NCBI RefSeq assembly: GCF_014211915.1
Contig: NZ_CP060041.1
Span: forward strand, 434,001-498,000
DNA: 64,000 nt
DNA from: Burkholderia cenocepacia
Lineage (GTDB): Bacteria > Pseudomonadota > Gammaproteobacteria > Burkholderiales > Burkholderiaceae
Reading direction: 5' to 3'
The notes beneath the pieces are model-generated. The model was not told the origin of the DNA, made no database searches, and saw only the letters and a program-made list of their open reading frames with translations. Positions 42,718 to 51,237 of the stretch are shown piece after piece (positions within the stretch are counted from its first letter, which is position 1; each line of letters starts with the position of its first letter). Both the position numbers and the translations under genes were made by a program.

Positions 42718-44720
42718 CCGCCGATACCGACATGTCCTCCGCTTCCGCCGACCTGATTCCGCCCGCGCCATCCCGCTGGCACATTTGCGACGTCGACGCG
42801 CTGCTGCGCGCGGGCGACCATGCCGCGCTCGACGCGCAACTCGATGCCGCGCTCGCCGCCAGCTTCGCCGATCGCACCGCCGAAGCGCGATACGTCGACG
42901 CGCTGCCGGCCGACGTGCAGCCGTGCATCGACGCCGGCGCCGAAGGCCTCGCGCGCCTGCGCGCGTGGCAGGCCGCGAACCCGCGCTCCGCGCATGCATG
43001 GCTGTGCGAAGCGCATTACTGGCATCACTGGGCCTACGAGTACCGCGGCAGCGGGTGGGCCGAAACGGTGACCGAAGCCGGCTGGATCGGCGCGCATGCG
43101 TGCGCGACGCTGACGCTCGTCGCCGCGCTGCGCGCGCTGGTGCTCGCGCCGACGATGTGGAGCGCGCCGATGGTGATCTTCACGAGCGTGTCGTCGTTCG
43201 GCGAACCCGAGTGGCTCGCGCAGCTCGTGCGCGAGCGCCGCTGGCCCGTCACCGAGTTGCACCTGAACGCCGGCGCCGAGGACGAAGCCACGCGCGCCGA
43301 ACTGCAGCACATGTTCGCGCGTTCGGGACTGAATCCCGACGTGCCGGCCGCCTGCCCGCCGGAATTTCCCGACGCGCTGCCCGGCGCCGTCCAGGGCAAG
43401 AAGCTGCGCAAGGAAAAGTGGTACTGGATGGAGGCGACGCTGCACATCCACCCGACGCTGTTCTTCCCGATGCGCACGTTCATCTGGTACATGCAGCCGC
43501 GCTGGGGCGGCTCGCACGATCACATTCGCGCGTTCGTCGCGTCCGACGCGTGCGCGCACCTCGATGCGATCGAGAAGGACCGGCTGCTGCACGAGATCTG
43601 GCGCGACGACTACGCCGGCAACACGCTCGACGCGGATGACGACGAAGACGATGCGCGCCGCGCGATGACCGCGACGCTCGCGCGTGCGCAGGCCGCGCTG
43701 CATCCGTACCACCGCTGGGAGACGCTGCACTGGCTCGCGTACAGCCATTTCAAGCGCAGCGAGTACGAACAGGCCTACGCGCGGCTGCAGGAAGCCGAAC
43801 GCAACGAGCCGATCGACGACAACCGCGCCATGGCGATGGGTTTGCGGCTGGCGCTCGGCCTCGATCCACAGGGCGGCTGGCTGCCCCGCGCGATCGAACG
43901 TGCATCGGACGCACGCGCCTGCACGTCGGCGATGATCCTGCGCGGCTACGCCCATCGCACCGGCACGTTCGGCTTCGCCCAGGACGACGCGCGCGGCGAC
44001 GCCTGGCTCGAAGCCGCGCGCGAGAATGAGCCCGGCTCGCTCGCATGGAACCAGATCGCCACCGCGTTCGAGTATGAAAACCGGCGCCCCGCCGATGCCC
44101 TCGCCATCTGCCAGCTCGGCTACGAGGCGGGCGGCGATTCGTGCGACTACCTGCTCGGCTGCTTCTACAAGGAAGGCATGCATGTCGAGGCCGACCCGTA
44201 CCGCGCCGCCCACTACTTCCGCGAATCGATGGAGGCCGGCGGCAACATGGCAGCGTACCGGCTCGGCTACACGTACCATCACATCGGGCAGACCAGCACG
44301 GACCGTGCCGAACGCGTGCGCATGCAGACCGAGGCCGTCGAGGCCGCGCGCAAGGCGCACGAGATGGGGCATACGGACGGCCTGGAGTGCATGCTGATGT
44401 TCATCGGCGACATCGAGGACTATCCGTCGCGCCATCGCTACGTCGACGAACTGCGCCGACATGCCGAAGGCGGTCACCCGGCCGCGATGGCCGCGCTATC
44501 GTTCTTCCTTGCCGACATCAACGACAAGTCGCTGTACGACTATCGCGAAAGCGTGCGATGGATCATGGGCGCCCAGGCCATCGCACCGGACGACGAATAC
44601 GTGCTGAACATCACGCGTGTCAGCCACGAAGACGGCATGCTCGGGAAGCTTCGCTACAAGCTGCAGCGCAAGCAGATCAAGGCGCACGAGATTCCGGGCG
44701 CCGACAACGCGATGGTCTGA
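42714..44720 (+). CDS. DUF4034 protein with Sel1-like repeats
   Basis: A 668-residue protein, third gene of the PcfJ-DUF1266 operon (ATGA overlap). The N-terminal ~330 residues match DUF4034: WHICDVDALLRAGDHAALDAQLDAAL, LRAWQAANPRSAHAWLCEAHYWHHWAYEYRGSGWAETVTEAGW, and RKEKWYWMEATLHIHPTLFFPMRTFIWYMQPRWGGSHD. The rest is TPR/Sel1-like helical repeat: HWLAYSHFKRSEYEQAYARLQEAERNEP, and DYLLGCFYKEGMHVEADPYRAAHYFRESMEAGGNMAAYRLGYTY. Such repeats mediate protein contacts. No signal peptide is seen. Its function is unknown. Confidence 0.85.
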   Translation: MTADTDMSSASADLIPPAPSRWHICDVDALLRAGDHAALDAQLDAALAASFADRTAEARYVDALPADVQPCIDAGAEGLARLRAWQAANPRSAHAWLCEAHYWHHWAYEYRGSGWAETVTEAGWIGAHACATLTLVAALRALVLAPTMWSAPMVIFTSVSSFGEPEWLAQLVRERRWPVTELHLNAGAEDEATRAELQHMFARSGLNPDVPAACPPEFPDALPGAVQGKKLRKEKWYWMEATLHIHPTLFFPMRTFIWYMQPRWGGSHDHIRAFVASDACAHLDAIEKDRLLHEIWRDDYAGNTLDADDDEDDARRAMTATLARAQAALHPYHRWETLHWLAYSHFKRSEYEQAYARLQEAERNEPIDDNRAMAMGLRLALGLDPQGGWLPRAIERASDARACTSAMILRGYAHRTGTFGFAQDDARGDAWLEAARENEPGSLAWNQIATAFEYENRRPADALAICQLGYEAGGDSCDYLLGCFYKEGMHVEADPYRAAHYFRESMEAGGNMAAYRLGYTYHHIGQTSTDRAERVRMQTEAVEAARKAHEMGHTDGLECMLMFIGDIEDYPSRHRYVDELRRHAEGGHPAAMAALSFFLADINDKSLYDYRESVRWIMGAQAIAPDDEYVLNITRVSHEDGMLGKLRYKLQRKQIKAHEIPGADNAMV

Positions 44721-44766
44721 ACCCGGGCTGACGCACGCGCCCGCTCGCCGGCGGGCCGTGCGTGCA

Positions 44767-45579
44767 TCACCCCGGCAGCCGGTCGAGAAACGCCAGCATC
44801 GCCGCATTGAACCGCGCGGGCCGCTGCAGCGGCGCGAAATGGCTCACGCCGGGCAGGATCGTCAACGTCGCGCCGGGGATCGTCCGCGCGAGGTATGCCG
44901 CATGCTCGGGCCGGATGAATTCGTCGTGCTCGCCCTGCACGATCGCGACCGGTACGGCGATCGCCGCGAGATCCTGCGCGGTGTAATTCGGTTGCGTGCG
45001 CATCATTTCGCTGACGGCCGCGACGAACGCGTCGAACTGCTCCGGCGTCGCGGACAGTCTCACATAGTCCTTGCGATGCCGCGCGAAGCAGCGGTCGATC
45101 AGCGGGCTCGGCGCCATCTCCTTCGTGCCGCCCGGATCCATGTTGCAGGCGAAGAAGAACACGCCGGCCGCGCGTTCCGGTGCGCGCGCGGCCAGCACGA
45201 GCGCGATGCATGCGCCGTCGCTCCAGCCGACGAAGCGTGCATGGTCGACCTGCAGCGCGTCGAGGACGGCCAGCACGTCCGATGCCATGCGTTCGTAGGA
45301 GTAGGGGCGTTCGTCGCGCGTGCTCCGGCCGTGGCCGCGGCTGTCGATCACGATCGCGCGGTAGCCGGCCGCGAGCAGTGCCGGCACCTGGTTGCCCCAG
45401 TTGCCGCCGTGGCCGAGGCCGCCGTGCAGCAGCACGACCGCCGGCCCCCGGCCGAACGACGCGTGCCAGATGCGCGCGCCGTCGTGGTCGAGCCACCCTT
45501 CGGCGTCGGCTGCCGGCAGCGGCGTGCCGCCGTGCGCGTCGAAGCGAATGAGTTCGTCGTCGTCGAGTTCCGCATTCAT
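44767..45579 (-). CDS. Alpha/beta hydrolase
   Basis: A 270-residue alpha/beta-hydrolase. Oxyanion region LLHGGLGHGGNWGNQ (residues 51-64), nucleophile elbow G-W-S120-D-G, acidic residue region QGEHDEFI, and catalytic His in GVSHFAPLQ. It is close to 3-oxoadipate enol-lactonase or general esterase types but not assignable. GAGGATGG precedes the ATG. Convergent with the DUF4034 gene, 46 bp away; unrelated neighbour on the other side. Confidence 0.92.
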   Translation of the reverse strand: MNAELDDDELIRFDAHGGTPLPAADAEGWLDHDGARIWHASFGRGPAVVLLHGGLGHGGNWGNQVPALLAAGYRAIVIDSRGHGRSTRDERPYSYERMASDVLAVLDALQVDHARFVGWSDGACIALVLAARAPERAAGVFFFACNMDPGGTKEMAPSPLIDRCFARHRKDYVRLSATPEQFDAFVAAVSEMMRTQPNYTAQDLAAIAVPVAIVQGEHDEFIRPEHAAYLARTIPGATLTILPGVSHFAPLQRPARFNAAMLAFLDRLPG

Positions 45580-45649
45580 CGTTCAGCCATCCTCGAGAAG
45601 GAGACGAGCTTGCGATTGTAATGCGGGCGGCCGACGCCGCCGTGGCCGC

Positions 45650-46132
45650 TCAGGCCTGCGTCGACACCAGGCCGCCCGACGGCGAGCCGCCGGATTTCTC
45701 GAGTGCCGCGGCGAGTTGCGAGATCGCCGTCGCCAGCGCGGCCGAAATCGCGCTGGCTTCCGCGCTCAGCGACTGCTGTTCGACGGCCGCGGCCGGGTCG
45801 TCCTTCGCGCGCTGGGCGGCGGTAGCCATCTGCCGCTCCAGCGTCGCGAGCTGCTTCTGCAGCCGCTCGATCAGCGCCTTCAACTGGGCAACTGCTGGGT
45901 CTTCCGACGATGCGCCCGCCGCACCGGGCGTTTCGCCGGTGGCGCCGGCCGAATCCTTCGTGCCGGAGGTGCGGGAGGTATTTGTCGTACCGGTCGCACC
46001 CGTGGTGCCGTCCGTGCCCGTCGCGCTCGCGGCATTCGTTGCGCCGGTGGGCGACGTCGCGGAGGGCGGATTCGCGGCCGCGCCGCTATCCGCGAGCGGG
46101 GATCGCACGGTCGGGGGGAAATCGATCTGCAT
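45650..46132 (-). CDS. Hypothetical Thr/Gly/Ala-rich protein with C-terminal coiled coil (possibly FlxA-like)
   Basis: A 160-residue protein. Residues ~20-80 are a low-complexity Thr/Ser/Gly/Ala stretch (SATGTDGTTGATGTTNTSRTSG). This leads into a coiled coil, PAVAQLKALIERLQKQLATLERQMATAAQRAK, and a second helix, SLSAEASAISAALATAISQLAAAL. The IERLQKQLATLERQ segment resembles FlxA-like proteins, but the match is weak. There is no signal peptide. Neither ATG 46132 nor the upstream GTG 46207 has a good ribosome site. Confidence 0.6.
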   Translation of the reverse strand: MQIDFPPTVRSPLADSGAAANPPSATSPTGATNAASATGTDGTTGATGTTNTSRTSGTKDSAGATGETPGAAGASSEDPAVAQLKALIERLQKQLATLERQMATAAQRAKDDPAAAVEQQSLSAEASAISAALATAISQLAAALEKSGGSPSGGLVSTQA

Positions 46133-46526
46133 CGTGTCGGTCCGTATGTCGGTAAACGAAGTGACAGGGCGAAAATCGCCTTCCAGTTCGTTTACGGCAT
46201 TCGTCACACGAAACTTGAATATCGGGGCCGGGTGGATTGCCGTGCGATGAGCACAATGGATCGGGAAAGGGCCAGATTGGCGGCATGACGGCGCTGGTAA
46301 AATCGCCGCTTCGCCGGCTGGCTACGCATGTCGAGCGCCTTCCCGTGCTCGACCGCGACGCCGCCGGCTTCGACTCCCGGCCCCCGTTGCGCGCGGCATG
46401 CGACATGGGCCGGCGCCGCGATCGCGGCTTCCCGAGTAGCCGTTTCCGTCCGCATGCGCTCGCCCGCTCGAGCGGCGAACGCCGCGCGGCACACATTCAC
46501 CTCATCACGCATTCGAGGAACACACG
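46133..46526. other. Intergenic region before the small membrane protein
   Basis: 394 bp between divergent genes. A TAAAAT box at about 46296 is preceded by TTGGCG with a 15-bp spacer, a poor promoter candidate. No coding sequence is recognised; several open frames here overlap each other on both strands as GC-rich shadows. Confidence 0.4.
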
Positions 46527-46661
46527 ATGGCCCGCATCGGCGCCTTCTGCATCACGACGTGGCTCGCCGCCGCGATTCTCTACTTCGGCCAGCACTCCGT
46601 CGCGATGATCGTGCTCAGCGGTGTCGTGGTGTTCGGCGGATTCGATCTGCTGCGTCCGTAA
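46527..46661 (+). CDS. Small 44-residue hydrophobic membrane protein
   Basis: The ATG at 46527 follows GAGGAA with a 7-nt gap and opens a 44-codon frame ending in TAA. The peptide is almost entirely two hydrophobic segments: FCITTWLAAAILYFG and VAMIVLSGVVVFGGFDLL, separated by QHS. Good ribosome site, hydrophobic pattern and stop support a real small inner-membrane protein. No family recognised. It is convergent with the GH92 gene and stands alone. Confidence 0.65.
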   Translation: MARIGAFCITTWLAAAILYFGQHSVAMIVLSGVVVFGGFDLLRP

Positions 46662-46801
46662 GTGCGCGGCCGTACCGGGTGCCTCTTGTCGCACGCATCC
46701 TCGTGCGTGCGTCGCAGGTTCGCCAGTTCCTTCAATCCTTGAAGCGCTGCGACGCGCTCGACGGATGCGCGCAGCGCGGCGCCCCGCGCGCACCCTTGCG
46801 T

Positions 46802-49503
46802 TCATCGCACGCCGCCCTGGTGCTGCATGCGCATCGCGGTTGAGGCACCGCCCGCCGTCATCTGCGTGTAGTCCGCATTCGGCCCGGATGGCGGCGTCAG
46901 GTTGTCCGCGGCCGCCCATTGCGTCGGCGTGGCGGACAGCGCATAGCTCATCGCGCCGCCATTGGCGATCTTGCCCAGCGGCAGCCACGAGCCCGCGTAG
47001 TCCGCGCCGTTGACCTTCAGCGACTGGATGTACGGGAACGCGGCATGGCCGGTATCGTCGGCCGCGACCTGCTTGTCGCTTTCGAGTCGCAGCGTCTTGC
47101 CGTTGCCGAGCCAGACCGTGATCCCGCTGAACTGCGGCGTCGACAGCGCAAGACCGGCTTCCGACGGAATCACCGGGAACATGCCGAGCGTCGCCCACAC
47201 GTACCAGCTCGACGTCGCGCCCATGTCGTCGTTGCCCGGCAGGCCGTCGCGGCCGGTGCCGAACGTCTGCGCCATGATGATCGGCAGGATGTACTGCGCC
47301 CCGCTCGGTTGCCCGGCCCAGTTGTAGCCCCACGGCGACTGGAACGACGGTTCGTTGCCGATATAGAGGCCGTTCGACGATTCGCCACCGTTCAGGCTGC
47401 CGGCGGTCGGCACGGTCGAATACGGCGTCGTGATCGAGAACAGCTTGTTGAGCCGCGCGACGGCCGCCTGCTTGCCGCCGATCGCGTCGATCAGCGCGGA
47501 CCAGTCCTGCGCGAAGGTCCAGAAGTAGTTCGGCTCCGTCGATTCATGGAACGCGCCCTGCACGAGCGTGCCCAGCGTGCCGGGCGCCGCCCCGGCCGGC
47601 GGCGCGTTGCGCGCGGCGATCACCTTGTTCGGGTAGTCGAAGATGTTGCGCCACCACGACGCACGCGTATACAGCGTGCCGATGTTGTCCGCCGTCACGC
47701 CGACCGACGGCGCGTTCAGCACGCCGGCAGGCAGCGCCTGCAGGAACGCGGCCGCGGAGCGGTCGCTCAGCACGCGCTCGATGGTCGCGGACGACGAATG
47801 GCCATCGTCGCTCTGCGACAGGTAATGGGCCGTCAGGAAGTTGGCGAGCCCGGGCGCACTCGCGCGGTCGTTGCACGCGCTCGACGGATCGAACACCGAC
47901 TGCTTCGTCAGCCGTGCGGCCGACACCAGGTCGAAGTCGGTCGCGCCGAACTTGTAGGAACCGGCAATCACGTTCAGTGCGTTGTCGCCCGCCATCGGCG
48001 TCGAATCGTCGCTGCCGTCGACCCAGTGCGGGAACGCGCCGCATTGCAGCCCGTCGACGACGAGCGACTGCATCATGTCGCTCGCTTCCCGCGGGGCAAG
48101 CAATGCCAGCAGTTGCGCCTGCGACCGGTACGTATCCCACAGCGAGAAGCCCGTGTAGTGATTGGCGCCACCGCCTTGCGAGCCGTCCGGACGTTTGTAC
48201 GCGTAGTCCTTCACGTTCGCGGTGGCACGCTGCGGGACGGTGCCGGTCCGGTCGACCGAGGTCGGATAGCTGCCGTTCGCGTTCCTCGGCTGACGCATGC
48301 TGCGGAACTCGCCATTCGTGTCGCTATAGAGCGTCGGCGCGCTGAATACGTGATACAGCGCCGTATAGAACTTCGTGAGGTTCGCCTTCTGCGTGGCGTT
48401 CAGCACAGCCGGGTCCTTCGCCTGATCGATCTGGATCGTATTGAGCCGGTCGTTCCACGCCGCCGATGCCTTCGCACGCGCATCGTCGAACGCGAGTTTT
48501 TCACCCTCGGCCGCGAGGTTCGCCTGCGCATTCGACACGCTGACGGACGAGATGCCGACCTTCACGGTGACGGTCTTGTCGGCATCGGTCAGGTCGAACT
48601 GCAGCGTCGCGGCGCCGTTGCTCGCGGTATTCACCGACGACGTACCGGTTTGCTTGCGCAGCGGCTTGTCGAAGGTCGCGTAGAAATACACGGGAGCATT
48701 CCAGATCGTGCCGTACGGCGTGCAGAACGCCGGCGCGACCGCCTGCCCGCTCATCGACTTGCCGTCGCCGGCGATCGCAAGCGCCACGTTGTTCGCGGTG
48801 ATGCTCGTGCTGCCCGAATCGCTGTTGCCGTTCAGCTTCGCATCGACCGAGAAGAAACCCTTGTCCTTGTCCGTGTACGTAAAGCGCGCGAGGCCGGCGC
48901 GCGCGGTCGCGCTCACCTCCGTCGTGATGCCACTCGCGAGGCGTACCTTGTAGTAGCCCGGTTGAGCCACTTCGTCCGAATAGCTGTATGCGATACCGGT
49001 CGGTCTGCCGCCCGGCGCGATGGCGTTCGCCCCGTCGGTGGGCAGCATCGCGACCGCGCCCTGCCCCGGACAGCCGACGCCGCTCAGGTGCGTGACGCTG
49101 AAGAAGTCGATCGTGCCGCCCGACCCACCCGACGACAGGTAGCCGCCCGAGCCGTTGAAGTTGTAGCGCGGTGTGTTCGGACCGAAATCCACCATTCCGA
49201 ACGGCACGGTGGCGCCCGGGTTCACGTTGCCCCGTAGCCGGAGTCATTGTTGACCTGCGTGCCGATCAGCGGGTTGACGAACTGCGTCAGCTGCATGTTG
49301 GTGCGCGCGGGCGTGGACGGTTGGCCGGGTTGTGATGGCTGCCCGGGCTGCGATGGCCCCGATGTCGATGGCCCGTCCGTGCCGCCATTACCGACGGTGC
49401 CGCCGCTGCCGGCGATCGACGGGCTGTTCACGTCATCGCCGCCACACGCGGCGAGCGCCGCACACGTCAGCGCAGCGACGATCAAGAGTCGTGTATTTTT
49501 CAT
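46802..49503 (-). pseudogene. GH92 family glycosidase lipoprotein (alpha-1,2-mannosidase-like), single frameshift
   Basis: From ATG 49503 the protein begins with a lipobox signal (LTCAALAAC, Cys20), a Gly/Ser/Pro-rich linker, and the GH92 start NMQLTQFVNPLIGTQVNNDSGYG. The frame then breaks near 49230, and NVNPGATVPFGMVDFGPNTPRYNFNGSGGYLS continues in another frame for ~800 intact residues (GTIDFFSVTHLSGVGC, GFSLWDTYRSQAQLL, NEPSFQSPWGYNWAGQPSGAQ, GNDDMGATSSWYVWATLGMFPVIP). One extra base in the C4 run at 49230-49233 restores a single ~900-residue enzyme. GH92 exo-mannosidases trim mannosyl glycans. No other lesion is seen, so the break may be a sequencing error. Confidence 0.88.
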
Positions 49504-49507
49504 TTTT

Positions 49508-49530
49508 CGTTTAGCACCGTTAATTAAACG
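49508..49530. promoter_or_regulatory. GTTTA inverted repeat at the GH92 start
   Basis: CGTTTA and TAAACG flank an 11-nt centre immediately upstream of the GH92 ATG at 49503. The half-site recurs in the palindrome at 49760-49777. A repressor bound here would block transcription or translation initiation. Confidence 0.45.
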
Positions 49531-49759
49531 AATCATCCTGCATCGACGATGTTCCGGCGGGACGTCAGGCTTGCCACCTTGCGCGGCGCGGCGCGACGCC
49601 GGCTGGTCTCCCATCGGCGTCGCACGGACTTCCGCTTGTGACTACCCGGCGCGCTATCGCGCGGCCCGCGATTTACCTCGGACCGTCGGCGCCGTTCCCG
49701 CGGGCCTACAGTGCCGCAACGACTGTTTATTCACCACAAGAAGTTTCCCGAATTTTCAG

Positions 49760-49777
49760 TTTGTTTAACTAAACAAA
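49760..49777. promoter_or_regulatory. 18-bp TTTGTTTA palindrome upstream of GH92
   Basis: TTTGTTTA and TAAACAAA flank AC, an 8-bp perfect arm pair about 255 bp upstream of the GH92 start. It shares the GTTTA/TAAAC half-site with 49508-49530. Two copies would suit a looping repressor or an activator. No candidate LacI-type gene is in the window. Confidence 0.45.
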
Positions 49778-49855
49778 TGGGAGTTAAGTGGCTTTGGGTA
49801 TAAATTGCCGAGGCTTGTTGCGTTGCAACCAGACTGGAAAGGAGGGGGCTCGACG

Positions 49856-49883
49856 GGCACCCGAAGAAACCGGGTGCCGTTTT
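49856..49883 (+). terminator. Terminator-like hairpin with plus-strand T-run
   Basis: GGCACCCG (49856-49863) pairs perfectly with CGGGTGCC (49871-49878) around a 7-nt loop, followed by GTTTTC. The T-run lies on the plus strand, yet no plus-strand gene precedes it. A TATAAA box at about 49799 leaves room for a ~85-nt small transcript. It also lies just after the stop of the beta-propeller gene on the other strand. Confidence 0.45.
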
Positions 49884-49923
49884 CACTCAGGGATACGAAC
49901 GAATGGATGAAGCGTGCGACGCG

Positions 49924-51111
49924 TCAGCGCGGCAACGTCCTCAACGAAGACGGCCCGCCCGTCAGCGCGATCCGCTTGCCCGTATCGCGCAGCTTGCCGC
50001 CTTCCACCGCATACAGCGCAAGCTGCCGTTCGACGTTGAATTGCACGATCACGTGCCGGCTGTCGGCGGTAAACACGATGCCCTGCGCGGCTTCGCCGCC
50101 CGGCACCTCGTTCACCTTCACGGCCCGCCCGTCGCGGATCTCGAACAGCAGCACCTTGCCGAGCTTGTGGCGGCCCGGGTTGTCGGCCGTCAGGTTCGAG
50201 CCGTCCATCGCCTGCACGGCGATCCACTTGCCGTTCGGCGAAATCGCGACGCCTTCCGGCAGCGACGGCACCGTCAGGTACTGAACCGTGCGGAACGGCA
50301 CGCGCGACACGTCGATCAGCGCGACCGAATCGGCGTCGCCCGCCAGCGTGCCGGTGTAACCCGGCAGCCCGGCGAGCCCGACGTTGCTGACGACGGCCCA
50401 GCGGTTGTCGCTCGACACGTCGATCGTGTAAGGTGCGACGCCCGTGCTCAGGCGCGTGCCGCTGTCGGTCACCTTGCCGTCGTCGACGTTCAGCACCGCA
50501 ATGCCCTGCTCGTCGCGCAGCGACACGAGCGCATGCCTGCCGTCGTGCGTGAAGCTGATCCCCGCCAGCCGCTTCTTGCCGATTTTCAGGTTGCCTTCGA
50601 GCGTCACCTGCGTGCCGTCGATGCGCAGGATCGACACGCTGCCGTCGACGTTGGCGACGAGCGCCAGCCGGCCCGAGCGATCGATCGCGATCCCTTGCGG
50701 ATGCGTGCCGAGCTCGATGCGCGTGATCGCGGGCGGTGCGCTGTCGAGATTCACGACTTGCAGAAACGTGTCGAATACGAGCTGCTTCGCGGCCGTGTCA
50801 TAGCGCGTCGGCGCGCCGACCAGCGCAAGCTTCGCGTCGGGCGTGATCGCGACGGCCTGCGGCGGCCCCTGGATGCCGTTCTCGACGTCGACCTGCAGCG
50901 CGACCTTCGGCGGGAAGGTACTCGCATCGAGCAGCGTCAGCGTGTCGGCGGGCGGGGAGGGCAAATAGGTGTCGCGGCCCTCGACGCGCTGGTACTTGCC
51001 GTCGTTGCCGGACACGATCCAGTCGGCGGCGTGCACGGCAACGGCCGTCGTGGCGAGGGTCAGCGCGGCGAGCAGGCGCGCGCTGCGCAGGCGGAAAAGG
51101 TTCGAATGCAT
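49924..51111 (-). CDS. YncE-like beta-propeller protein, exported
   Basis: A 395-residue secreted protein. Signal peptide RSARLLAALTLATTAVAVHAADW (cleavage after VHA) is followed by a seven-bladed propeller of the YncE/lactonase-like type, with repeated blades such as GTHPQGIAIDRSGRLALVANVDGSVSIL, LAGISFTHDGRHALVSLRDEQGIAVLNVD and PEGVAISPNGKWIAVQAMDGSN. No catalytic function is evident; such proteins bind or organise ligands in the periplasm. The first blade DWIVSGNDGKYQRVEGRDTYLPSPPADTLTLLDAS is well formed. It follows the MlrC gene by 126 bp. Confidence 0.88.
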   Translation of the reverse strand: MHSNLFRLRSARLLAALTLATTAVAVHAADWIVSGNDGKYQRVEGRDTYLPSPPADTLTLLDASTFPPKVALQVDVENGIQGPPQAVAITPDAKLALVGAPTRYDTAAKQLVFDTFLQVVNLDSAPPAITRIELGTHPQGIAIDRSGRLALVANVDGSVSILRIDGTQVTLEGNLKIGKKRLAGISFTHDGRHALVSLRDEQGIAVLNVDDGKVTDSGTRLSTGVAPYTIDVSSDNRWAVVSNVGLAGLPGYTGTLAGDADSVALIDVSRVPFRTVQYLTVPSLPEGVAISPNGKWIAVQAMDGSNLTADNPGRHKLGKVLLFEIRDGRAVKVNEVPGGEAAQGIVFTADSRHVIVQFNVERQLALYAVEGGKLRDTGKRIALTGGPSSLRTLPR

Positions 51112-51237
51112 GGCGGTCGGTTCTCCGGATCGGTTGCGGACGCAATGGATTGCCCGACCCTGCTGCTCGACGGGCCGGCGCCATCGCATGATGCCCGAAA
51201 GCGGGCCGACCCGGCGTCTCGTTCCGGTTCGGTTCCG

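Larger units (their letters stand above)
49504..49923. other. Intergenic region upstream of GH92 gene
   Basis: 420 bp between two minus-strand genes, AT-richer than its surroundings around 49500-49530 and 49740-49800. It contains two inverted repeats with GTTTA half-sites and a hairpin followed by a T-run (separate entries). No coding sequence recognised. Confidence 0.6.

Noticed and set aside
42681..44477. 598-codon minus-strand frame opposite the DUF4034 gene
   Set aside because: No recognisable domain, and the plus-strand gene has strong Sel1-like repeats and overlapping operon partners.
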